From JACMLD01 sp039916305 (GTDB lineage Bacteria > Bacteroidota > Bacteroidia > Chitinophagales > Chitinophagaceae), in the NCBI GenBank assembly GCA_039916305.1, contig JBDSLR010000008.1, positions 161,251 through 225,250 of the forward strand: a stretch of DNA of 64,000 nucleotides. The letters run 5' to 3'. The notes under the pieces are model-generated. The model did not search any database and was not told where the DNA came from. It saw only the letters and a list, made by a program, of their open reading frames with translations. The first letter of the stretch is position 1. Every line of letters begins with the position of its first letter. Positions 25,171 through 33,435 of the stretch are shown piece after piece. A program made the translations under genes and the position numbers.

Positions 25171-28100
25171 CTAGGCGCGGCCCATCAAAGCCGCCTGTTT
25201 TTTCTCACTCAGCACTTTCTTGTAATCCTTTGGAAATACTTTTACAAAATGCTGCAACTGGTTGTCAAAATCATCCAGTACAAATTTGGCAACTGTGCTG
25301 GCCGTGTATGCATAATGTTTAGTAATCATATCATTCAGCAGGGCGGCGTCGTCCGTATCCAGGGGATCAAGATCTACCATCTCCCTATTACAATTCTCAG
25401 CAAACTTTGCTTTCACATCGTAAACATAGGCTATACCACCGCTCATACCTGCAGCGAAATTTCTCCCCGTATCGCCCAGGATAATTACTTGTCCGGCGGT
25501 CATATACTCGCAGCCATGGTCGCCCACACCTTCTACCACTACGTTGGCACCGGAATTACGCACACCAAAACGTTCGCCCGCTTTGCCCCTGATAAAAGAC
25601 TCGCCGGATGTAGCGCCGTAAAAGGCCACATTGCCGATAATGCTGTTGTTTTCAGGTATAAAGGTCGCTTCCCTGGAAGGATACACTATCAGGCGGGCGC
25701 CACTAAGGCCTTTTCCGAAATAGTCATTGGCATCTCCCTCCAGTTCAAGTGTAACGCCACAGGTGTTGAATGCACCAAAACTCTGGCCCGCGGTACCGGT
25801 AAAATTGAAATGAATGGTATCTTCCGGCAGTCCGGCTGCTTTATATTTTTTTGTTATTTCGTTTGATAAAATAGTGCCTGCTGTGCGGTCTATATTCCGG
25901 ATGGGGAAAGATGCCACCACCCGCTGCTGCTTGTCGATAGCGGGTTGCGCTGCAGCCAGCAGTTTCCAGTCCAGCACCTCATCCAGCCCATGATCCTGTT
26001 TTTCCTGGTTGTAGATACCGGTATAGGCAGAAGCGGGTTCTTTATACAGTATCGGCGACAGATCGAGTTTGCTGTATTTCCAGTGAGTAATATTTTCGCG
26101 CATTTCCAGGTTGTCTACCTGGCCTACCATTTCATTTACCGTGCGGTACCCCAGGTCGGCCATAATTTCCCTTAACTCCTGTACCATGAATTTGAAAAAG
26201 TTAACCACGTGGTCGGCATCACCGGTAAATCGCTTTCTCAATTCCGGGTCTTGCGTGGCAACGCCCACCGGGCAGGTATTCATATGGCATTTGCGCATCA
26301 TAATACAGCCTTCTACTATCAGGGCCGCAGTGGCTACACCCCATTCTTCTGCACCCAGTAAGGTAGCAATGGCAATATCACGGCCTGTTTTCATCTGGCC
26401 GTCTGCCTGCACTACTACCCTGCTGCGTAATTTATTTTTTACCAGTGTCTGGTGTGTTTCTGCAAGTCCTAACTCCCATGGTAAACCGGCATGTTTTACT
26501 GAGCTGATGGGTGATGCGCCGGTGCCGCCATCAAAACCGGCAATTAGTATAACATCGGCTTTCGCTTTTGCCACACCGGTAGCAATGGTGCCCACGCCTG
26601 CTTTCGATACCAGTTTTACATTGATGCGTGCAGCGCGGTTGGCATTTTTTAAATCAAAAATCAGTTGCGCCAAATCTTCAATAGAATAAATATCATGGTG
26701 CGGTGGCGGCGATATTAAACCAACCCCTGGTGTGGAATGCCTTGTTTTGCCTATCAACTCATCTACTTTATAACCGGGTAACTGTCCGCCTTCGCCAGGT
26801 TTTGCACCCTGCGCCATTTTTATCTGTAATTCATCTGCTTCCGTAAGGTATAGACTGGTGACGCCAAACCGCGCACTGGCCACTTGTTTAATGGCGCTGC
26901 GCATAGAATCGCCGTTAGGCAGTTTTTCATAACGTCTTTCATCTTCGCCGCCCTCTCCTGTATTGCTTTTGCCGCCGAGCCTGTTCATAGCAATGGCCAG
27001 CGTAGTATGCGCTTCCCATGAAATGGAACCAAAGCTCATAGCGCCGGTAGCAAAGCGTTTGAAAATATTTTCAGCCGGTTCTACTTCGCTGATGTCAATA
27101 GCTGGCTGGTTACGCTTAAACTGGAACATACTGCGCAGGGTAACCGCTTTTTCACATTGATCATTAACTGCCTTTGAATATTTTTTGAATGTGTTGTAAT
27201 CATTCATTTTGGTGGAATACTGCAACAGGTGAATGGTCTGTGGGTTGAACAGGTGAAACTCACCCTTTCTTTTCCACTGGTAAATACCACCTGCGGGAAG
27301 CCTGTCTACCGGTACATTTTTTTTGCTGAACGCGAAATAATGTTTCGCCAGCGCTTCTTTGGCCAGTTCATCCAGTCCCATACCCTCCAGGCGCGAAGTG
27401 GCCCCTGTGAAGTAAGTTGCCACCACGTTTTTATTCAGTCCGAGTATTTCAAAAATCTGCGCGCCCTGGTAAGACTGCAGCGTTGAGATACCCATTTTTG
27501 AAAATACTTTCAGCAGGCCGTCATTGACCGCCTTGATATAATTCTTACGCAGATCTTCCCAGGAAAGCGTGGTTTCAAGTTCATTGTTCACTTTCATGTT
27601 GCGAATACTGGCCAGCGCCAGGTAAGGGTTGATAGCCGTAACTCCAAAAGCCAGCAGGCATGCAAAATGGTGCACTTCCCACACATCACCGGCTTCTACC
27701 ACAATGCCCACCTGTCCGCGCAGGCCTTTGCGTATTAAGTAATGGTGTACAGCGGCCGTTGCCAGCAGGCTGGGTATGGCTACGTGATCTGAATCTACGG
27801 CCCGATCACACAAAATCAATACTTCAAAACCATCGTGAACGGCATCTTCTGCATAGCGGCAAAGCCTGTCCAGCCCGGCTTTCAATGAGCCAGGTTTTCC
27901 ATCTGCCCGAAAATAAGTTTGCAGCGTTTTAGCCTGGAATATACCGGTATCGATACTGCGCAGTTTCTCCAGTTCGGTACTGGTGAGTATAGGATGTTTA
28001 AGCGCCACTGTGTGGCAATGCTTGGGATCTTCATCCAGCAGGTTGCCATTATTGCCTACAAATGCGGCCAGGCTCATCACCATCCGCTCACGGATAGGAT

Positions 28101-29688
28101 CAATAGGCGGATTAGTAACCTGTGCAAACAGCTGTTTGAAATAACTGCTGAGGTGCTGCGGCTGATCACTTAATACCGCCAGCGGTATATCGGTACCCAT
28201 TGAGCCAATGGGCTCTTTGCCATCCAGCGCCATAGGTTTTATGATGGTTTCAATGTCTTCTGCACTATAGCCAAATGCTTTTTGGTACCGGGAAATAGAA
28301 GTATCTGACAGATGGGTAAATGCAACCCTCGGTTCTTCCAGTTCTTCCAGGCGTATTTTATATTGGTTCAGCCAGTCGCCATACGGTTTCTGCGAACAGA
28401 TTTTTGATTTGAGTTCATCATCGCTGATGATACGGCCCTGTTCCATATCTACCACGAACATTTTACCTGGCTGCAGGCGGCCTTTTTCAATCACTGTTTT
28501 CTGGTCTACCGTCAGCACCCCGGCTTCAGAAGCCATGATAACCCGGTCGTCATTGGTTACACAATACCTGGAAGGGCGCAGGCCATTGCGGTCCAGTGTG
28601 GCACCAATCATTTTACCATCTGTCAAGGAGATAGAAGCTGGTCCATCCCAGGGTTCCATAATAGACGCGTGATATTCATAAAACGCCTTTTTAACCGGGT
28701 CCATCTGGTCATTGGCATCCCATGCCTCCGGTATCAGCATCATCATTACATGGGGCAAAGAACGGCCGGTGAAAGTGAGCAGTTCAATCATATTGTCCAG
28801 GCAGGCAGAATCCGATTGGCCGGGTGTAATAATTGGCAAAAGAATTTCCATCTCTTCCTTTGTAAAAAAAGGAGATGAGAATTCATGTTCGCTGGCTTTC
28901 AGCCAATTAAGATTGCCTTGTAATGTGTTTATTTCGCCATTGTGGGCAATATAACGGAATGGCTGGGCCAGTTTCCAGGAAGGAAAAGTGTTGGTTGCGA
29001 AACGTGAATGCACCAAGCCGAAGGCCGATACAATCCGCTTGTTGCCCAGGTCAGGAAAATACCTGCGTACCTGCAGGCTGGTCAGTTGTCCTTTGTATAC
29101 AACCGTTTTATAAGAAAGGGATGCCAGGTAAAAACCGATGGCATCTTTTTTAACGCTGTTGTTGATGGTGTGAGTAGCATAGTTACGCAGCACAAAAAGC
29201 TTGCGTTCAAAATCATCCGGGTTAGTGATGTGATCAGGACAGGCAACAAAAACCTGTTCCATTTCTGGTTCCACGCTTAAAGCCGTTGGTCCAATATCAT
29301 CCCGGTTAACGGGTACTTTGCGGTAACCCAGCACTTCCAGACCAAGTTTTTCTGCAGAGCGGTTGAAGATATCGCGGCATTCTTCGCGCAGCCGGATTTC
29401 CTGGGGAAAGAAAATCATGCCGACGCCGTACCTGCTGAAGGCCGGCAGATGAATACCCAGCTTGATGCATTCGTCAAAGAAAAATTCATGTGGTGTCTGA
29501 ATCATCAGACCAGCGCCATCACCGGTATTGCTTTCACAACCGCAGGCACCACGGTGTTCCATATTTTCCAGAACAGTAAGTGCATCAGACACTATCTGGT
29601 GACTCTTATTTCCTTTAATATTGGCTACGAAACCAATGCCACATGCGTCACGTTCAAATTCGGGGGAGTATAAACCAGTGCTTGCCAT
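25171..29688 (-). CDS. gltB: Glutamate synthase large subunit GltB
   Basis: A 1505-residue glutamate synthase alpha subunit: glutamine + 2-oxoglutarate to two glutamates. The glutamine amidotransferase class II domain starts after a short propeptide, with nucleophile Cys16 in DACGIGFVANIKG. Central domain and FMN domain follow (NTGEGGEDERRYEKLPNGDS, LAETHQTLVKNKLRSRVVVQ), the 3Fe-4S cysteines are in CIMMRKCHMNTCPVGVATQD, and the C-terminal GXGXG beta-helix domain runs from about 1260 (RLIVYPSR, GNVAFYGATSGESFIRG). Length and domain order are normal. A terminator-like hairpin stands just before the start (29727-29773). Confidence 0.97.
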   Translation of the reverse strand: MASTGLYSPEFERDACGIGFVANIKGNKSHQIVSDALTVLENMEHRGACGCESNTGDGAGLMIQTPHEFFFDECIKLGIHLPAFSRYGVGMIFFPQEIRLREECRDIFNRSAEKLGLEVLGYRKVPVNRDDIGPTALSVEPEMEQVFVACPDHITNPDDFERKLFVLRNYATHTINNSVKKDAIGFYLASLSYKTVVYKGQLTSLQVRRYFPDLGNKRIVSAFGLVHSRFATNTFPSWKLAQPFRYIAHNGEINTLQGNLNWLKASEHEFSSPFFTKEEMEILLPIITPGQSDSACLDNMIELLTFTGRSLPHVMMMLIPEAWDANDQMDPVKKAFYEYHASIMEPWDGPASISLTDGKMIGATLDRNGLRPSRYCVTNDDRVIMASEAGVLTVDQKTVIEKGRLQPGKMFVVDMEQGRIISDDELKSKICSQKPYGDWLNQYKIRLEELEEPRVAFTHLSDTSISRYQKAFGYSAEDIETIIKPMALDGKEPIGSMGTDIPLAVLSDQPQHLSSYFKQLFAQVTNPPIDPIRERMVMSLAAFVGNNGNLLDEDPKHCHTVALKHPILTSTELEKLRSIDTGIFQAKTLQTYFRADGKPGSLKAGLDRLCRYAEDAVHDGFEVLILCDRAVDSDHVAIPSLLATAAVHHYLIRKGLRGQVGIVVEAGDVWEVHHFACLLAFGVTAINPYLALASIRNMKVNNELETTLSWEDLRKNYIKAVNDGLLKVFSKMGISTLQSYQGAQIFEILGLNKNVVATYFTGATSRLEGMGLDELAKEALAKHYFAFSKKNVPVDRLPAGGIYQWKRKGEFHLFNPQTIHLLQYSTKMNDYNTFKKYSKAVNDQCEKAVTLRSMFQFKRNQPAIDISEVEPAENIFKRFATGAMSFGSISWEAHTTLAIAMNRLGGKSNTGEGGEDERRYEKLPNGDSMRSAIKQVASARFGVTSLYLTEADELQIKMAQGAKPGEGGQLPGYKVDELIGKTRHSTPGVGLISPPPHHDIYSIEDLAQLIFDLKNANRAARINVKLVSKAGVGTIATGVAKAKADVILIAGFDGGTGASPISSVKHAGLPWELGLAETHQTLVKNKLRSRVVVQADGQMKTGRDIAIATLLGAEEWGVATAALIVEGCIMMRKCHMNTCPVGVATQDPELRKRFTGDADHVVNFFKFMVQELREIMADLGYRTVNEMVGQVDNLEMRENITHWKYSKLDLSPILYKEPASAYTGIYNQEKQDHGLDEVLDWKLLAAAQPAIDKQQRVVASFPIRNIDRTAGTILSNEITKKYKAAGLPEDTIHFNFTGTAGQSFGAFNTCGVTLELEGDANDYFGKGLSGARLIVYPSREATFIPENNSIIGNVAFYGATSGESFIRGKAGERFGVRNSGANVVVEGVGDHGCEYMTAGQVIILGDTGRNFAAGMSGGIAYVYDVKAKFAENCNREMVDLDPLDTDDAALLNDMITKHYAYTASTVAKFVLDDFDNQLQHFVKVFPKDYKKVLSEKKQAALMGRA

Positions 29689-30084
29689 CGTTGAAAGATA
29701 GTTTTGTTAGAAAATTTTCAATAAAAAAGCAGTTTTATGGGTTGGATATCAAGTAGCAAGCAAGCAACTGCTTAAAAATACAAATAAATAGGCAAAATAT
29801 GCTCATTTGTACTAACAATTTTCTCACGTTTGTGAGCAACAAACAGCCTTTAATAACAACAAAAAACCGGATTGCGTTTTACCTCGATTTTATATTAGTA
29901 TTTTTTGTTATTTAATATAATTTGGGTGTTGATACAACCGCTTTGCGGAGCCCTTACTTTCACAGTTTTCGTTACCGTCAAGAAGGTGGATACCGCGGGA
30001 AGTCGCCCATAAAAAAAGTAAGCGCAGTAGTACATATTATCGGGTCTGCACACGCTGCGCCTGCCATCTATTTTGGGAACTGGA
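29689..30084. other. Region between gltB start and ilvA end
   Basis: About 400 bp. Near gltB it holds an inverted repeat AAGCAGTT/AACTGCTT with a U-run on the minus strand and the small palindrome CTCACGTTTGTGAG (29832-29845). The part next to ilvA is GC-richer; an open frame on the minus strand (29895-30101) starts within ilvA and is not credible as a gene. No RNA gene recognised. Confidence 0.55.
29723..29773 (-). terminator. Terminator-like hairpin in the gltB leader
   Basis: On the minus strand AAGCAGTT (29766-29773) pairs with AACTGCTT (29727-29734), followed by UUUUAUUG. It ends 38 bp before the gltB ATG, so it may attenuate gltBD. A 23-codon frame beginning with ATG overlaps the 5' arm but has no codon bias that suggests a regulatory peptide. 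Confidence 0.4.
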
Positions 30085-31341
30085 TTAGACCAGGTAGCCA
30101 AAAAGGTTATCGTTTTTATTTAATTCTGTATAGTTTATCTGGAAGCGCTGCATATTTTGCACCAGGATATCGTAATCATGCCGCTCTTTTAGTTCGATGC
30201 CTACCAGTGCAGGACCGGTTTCTTTATTGTGTTTTTGCATATATTCAAAGCGCGTAATATCATCATTAGGGCCCAGCACATGATTTACAAATTCTTTCAA
30301 TGCACCCGGGCGTTGTGCAAACCTTACCAGGAAATAGTGTTTTAATCCTTCAAACTGGAGGCTGCGTTCTTTAATTTCCTGCATGCGGTCGATGTCATTG
30401 TTGCTGCCGCTTACAATGCAGACAATATTTTTTCCTTTTATTTCTTCCGCATAATCATCCAGCACGGCAATGGATAAAGCGCCGGCGGGTTCTACTACAA
30501 TAGCGTCTTCATTGTATAATTTCAAAATAGTGGAGCATACTTTTCCTTCGGCTACCAGGTGGACATCGTGCAGTACTTCTTTACAAATAGCAAAGGTGAG
30601 GTCCCCTACTCTTTTTACGGCGGCACCATCCACAAAGCGATCAATGCTTTCGAGGGTGACGGGTTTGCCCGCCAGTTTTGATTCATACATAGCTGGCGCC
30701 CCGGCCGGCTCTACACCAATGATTTTTGTTTGTGGCGAAAAGGTTTTAAAATAGGAGCCTACGCCGGCACTCAATCCGCCACCACCTACCGGTATGAACA
30801 TATAATCCACCTGCGGCTGATCCTGCAGGATCTCTACACCCACCGTTCCCTGCCCTTCAATGATCTTATAATCATCAAACGGGGGTATGAAAACCATACC
30901 GTTCTCCAGCGTGTATTTTTTGGCGGCTACTGCACAATCATCAAAAGTATCCCCGGTTAATTTTATTTCTACAAAGTCTTCGCCAAACATCTTTGTCTGA
31001 TGTACTTTCTGGTTGGGTGTAATAATGGGCATAAATACAACCCCTTTTACATTCAGTTTTTTACAACTATACGCAAATCCCTGGGCGTGGTTACCGGCAC
31101 TGGCGCAAACTACGCCTTTTTGCAACTGTTCCGGGGGCAGGCTTACCATCATGTTATAAGCGCCGCGTAATTTATAGGATCGTACAACCTGCAGGTCTTC
31201 TCTTTTTAACCAGATATTACACTGGTATTTCCGCGAAAGGTTTGCATTGAAAGTAAGCGGTGTTCTGTTCACCACTTTTTTTAGTCGTTCTGCCGCTGCT
31301 GCAAAATCAAGCTGTGTATGTATTGCTGTTACCGGGTTCAT
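30085..31341 (-). CDS. ilvA: Threonine ammonia-lyase (threonine deaminase) IlvA
   Basis: A 418-residue PLP enzyme that turns threonine into 2-oxobutanoate, the first step of isoleucine synthesis. The PLP lysine is in VRSYKLRGAYNMM (about 55-67), the phosphate-binding glycine loop is VGGGGLSAGVGSYF, and CASAGNHAQGFAYS is the SAGNHAQG motif. One ACT-like regulatory domain follows (about 330-418; HYFLVRFAQRPGALKEFVN), the short form typical of this phylum. The reading frame is open to 31410, but the ATG at 31341 is chosen because the longer version runs through the ilvC terminator hairpin. Last gene of the ilv series. Confidence 0.95.
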   Translation of the reverse strand: MNPVTAIHTQLDFAAAAERLKKVVNRTPLTFNANLSRKYQCNIWLKREDLQVVRSYKLRGAYNMMVSLPPEQLQKGVVCASAGNHAQGFAYSCKKLNVKGVVFMPIITPNQKVHQTKMFGEDFVEIKLTGDTFDDCAVAAKKYTLENGMVFIPPFDDYKIIEGQGTVGVEILQDQPQVDYMFIPVGGGGLSAGVGSYFKTFSPQTKIIGVEPAGAPAMYESKLAGKPVTLESIDRFVDGAAVKRVGDLTFAICKEVLHDVHLVAEGKVCSTILKLYNEDAIVVEPAGALSIAVLDDYAEEIKGKNIVCIVSGSNNDIDRMQEIKERSLQFEGLKHYFLVRFAQRPGALKEFVNHVLGPNDDITRFEYMQKHNKETGPALVGIELKERHDYDILVQNMQRFQINYTELNKNDNLFGYLV

Positions 31342-31360
31342 ATACTTGGTTGAGGGCACA

Positions 31361-31408
31361 AAAGAAAAAGCGCAGGTTACAATACAAATACTGTTTGCTG
31401 ACCTGCGC
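31361..31408 (-). terminator. Intercistronic terminator between ilvC and ilvA
   Basis: Stem GCGCAGGT/ACCTGCGC (31370-31377 with 31401-31408), 23-nt loop, then UUUUUCUUUU on the minus strand. It starts 20 bp after the ilvC stop and lies before the ilvA start, so it should lower ilvA relative to the genes before it. Confidence 0.7.
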
Positions 31409-31427
31409 ATTTAAATGCCATATTGTA

Positions 31428-32519
31428 TTAATTAACTGCCTGGGCCAGTTTCTTATCTTTTGCTTCGGCAGGTTGCTGATTTTCGGGGCGGAGGCTTCTT
31501 ACTGTTTTGCCGGCCTGCCACATTTCACTGTCACGCAGTTCTGTTAATTCTGCATCCAGTTTCTCGCGGTAATCAGCCTGGCTGTTGCTGTCTATGCTAC
31601 GCTGGCTTTCTTTACCGGACGCTACACTTTCATACAGTTCTTTAAAAACAGGCGCAGTTGCATCACGGAATTTTTTCCACCAGTCCAGCGCACCACGCTG
31701 TGCCGTTGTTGAGCAGTTGGCATACATCCAGTCCATACCATTTTCTGCTACCAGTGGCATCAGTGATTGCGTAAGTTCTTCTACTGTTTCATTGAAAGCT
31801 TCAGAAGGCGAATGACCTTTATCGCGCAGCACCTGGTACTGTGCAGCAAAAATACCCTGTATGGCACCCATGAGTGTACCGCGTTCGCCGGTAAGATCAC
31901 TATATACTTCTTTACGGAAATCTGTCTCAAACAGGTAGCCACTACCAACGGCGATACCCAGGGCAATCACCCTTTCTTTTGCTTTACCGGTAGCATCCTG
32001 GAAAATGGCATAGCTGCTGTTTAAGCCGCGGCCCTGCAAAAACATACGGCGCAATGAAGTACCTGATCCTTTAGGAGCTACCAGGAATACATCTACATCA
32101 GCAGGTGGAACAATAGCTGTTTGTTCTTTGAAGGTGATACCAAAACCATGAGAAAAATACAGTGCTTTACCAGCAGTCAGGTGTTTCTTTACCGTTGGCC
32201 ACATGGCTATCTGGGCAGCATCGCTCAACAAATAACAAATGATGGTTCCTTTTTGCAGGGCTTCTTCAATTTCAAACAATGTTTCACCCGGCACAAAACC
32301 ATCGCGTACGGCTTTATCCCAACTTTTAGAATTCTTACGCTGGCCAACAATTACATTGATGCCATTATCTTTCTGGTTAAGTGCCTGGCCGGGGCCTTGT
32401 ACACCATAACCAATAACTGCCACTGTTTCATTTTTCAGAACCTGTTGTGCTTTTGCCAGCGGGAACTCTTCGCGAGTTACTACGTTTTCTTCCGTGCCGC
32501 CGAAATTTAGTTTTGCCAT
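31428..32519 (-). CDS. ilvC: Ketol-acid reductoisomerase IlvC
   Basis: A 363-residue enzyme that isomerises and reduces acetolactate and acetohydroxybutanoate. The Rossmann motif is VAVIGYGVQGPGQALNQ (about 33-49), the cofactor loop VGQRKNSKSW suggests NADPH, and the C-terminal knotted domain has metal-binding residues in ETDFRKEVYSDLTGERGTL and the EAFNETVEELTQ region. It is of the short (class I-like) length group, with a charged C-terminal tail (QQPAEAKDKKLAQAVN). It is separated from ilvN by 161 bp, which include the palindrome AGGACAATGTCCT (32648-32660), and may have its own promoter. Confidence 0.96.
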   Translation of the reverse strand: MAKLNFGGTEENVVTREEFPLAKAQQVLKNETVAVIGYGVQGPGQALNQKDNGINVIVGQRKNSKSWDKAVRDGFVPGETLFEIEEALQKGTIICYLLSDAAQIAMWPTVKKHLTAGKALYFSHGFGITFKEQTAIVPPADVDVFLVAPKGSGTSLRRMFLQGRGLNSSYAIFQDATGKAKERVIALGIAVGSGYLFETDFRKEVYSDLTGERGTLMGAIQGIFAAQYQVLRDKGHSPSEAFNETVEELTQSLMPLVAENGMDWMYANCSTTAQRGALDWWKKFRDATAPVFKELYESVASGKESQRSIDSNSQADYREKLDAELTELRDSEMWQAGKTVRSLRPENQQPAEAKDKKLAQAVN

Positions 32520-32680
32520 CTTGTTTTTGTTTGGGCTAAGGGATGAAAAGAGAAAAGGAGCTAACCCGGTATTTCCCTTTTATATTACTTAGCGTTGTTT
32601 AATAAAAAGTTTTAGTCAATATTAGTTGCCCAGGGATAACATACAAAGGACATTGTCCTGAATAGTATCGATTAGGAGGT

Positions 32681-33271
32681 TTACATAGAGAATACTTCTT
32701 CCTGCTGGTTTAAAAATTCATTTTTCACTGTTTCTGATCCTGGCTTCAGCGCTTCAAACTCTTTTAGTTTTTCATGAAATCCGTTGGAAGCTTTTATGAT
32801 GGCTACCCTGGCGCTGCGTACAAATTCAATCAGTCCGTACGGTTCCAGTACCTTAATCAGGTTATTGGTTTCTTCACGCTGACCAGCCACTTCAAACACC
32901 GTATAATCTTTCCTTATCACAACGGCTTTGGCACCATGCTGGCGTAACAATCTTTCCACTTTTACCTCTTCGGCAATAATTTCCGTTGGTACTTTGTACA
33001 AAGCAAGTTCCTGCCATATAATTTCTTCATTGGTATTATAATAGGCTTTTAACACCTCAACCTGCTTTTCTACCTGGCGCACCAGTTTTTTTACCACTTC
33101 TTCTGTCTCGTTAATTACAATGGTGAAGCGGTGAATGCCGGGCACTTCAGAAGGTGAAGTATTCAGGCTTTCTATATTAATTTTCCGGCGCGAAAATATA
33201 ATGGCGATCCGGTTCAGCAAACCGATGTGGTTTTCTGTGTAAACTGATATGGTATATTCTTCCTTGTGCAT
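32681..33271 (-). CDS. ilvN: Acetolactate synthase small (regulatory) subunit IlvN/IlvH
   Basis: A 196-residue regulatory subunit with an N-terminal ACT domain (TISVYTENHIGLLNRIAIIF; about 6-80, valine-binding in homologues) and a C-terminal ACT-like domain (about 95-165; AVVIRKDYTVFEVAGQREE). It binds the IlvB catalytic subunit and confers feedback control. The 164-bp gap to ilvB carries AT-rich repeats (see findings). The C-terminal extension of about 25 residues after VRSARVAIIKAS is usual in Bacteroidota. Confidence 0.93.
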   Translation of the reverse strand: MHKEEYTISVYTENHIGLLNRIAIIFSRRKINIESLNTSPSEVPGIHRFTIVINETEEVVKKLVRQVEKQVEVLKAYYNTNEEIIWQELALYKVPTEIIAEEVKVERLLRQHGAKAVVIRKDYTVFEVAGQREETNNLIKVLEPYGLIEFVRSARVAIIKASNGFHEKLKEFEALKPGSETVKNEFLNQQEEVFSM

Positions 33272-33435
33272 GGTGGTTAAAATTAAAAATTCAAAAGTTA
33301 AAAGTCAGAAGCCGGTCTACAGATATGAATTCAAAATTGAAAAATCAAAAGTTAAAACTCCTGCGGGCTGTATCTGAAAAAAGCAAGATTATCAGCTGTT
33401 TTTTTGACTTTTAAATTTTAATTTCTTTATTTGTT
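33272..33435. repeat. AT-rich inverted/direct repeat between ilvB and ilvN
   Basis: AATTAAAAATTCAAAAGTTAAAAGTC (positions 33283-33306, partly quoted) recurs as ATTCAAAATTGAAAAATC and AATCAAAAGTTAAAACTC (33329-33360) and, inverted, as GACTTTTAAATTTTAATTTC (33405-33424). Similar strings occur at 38170-38185 and 38545-38560. Confidence 0.4.

Noticed and set aside
29895..30101. Minus-strand open frame of 68 codons after ilvA.
   Set aside because: It begins inside ilvA in another frame, has no family resemblance and no ribosome binding site.
32648..32660. Palindrome AGGACAATGTCCT upstream of ilvC as an operator.
   Set aside because: A single 13-bp palindrome with no second copy before other ilv or leu genes; kept only as a remark in the ilvC entry.
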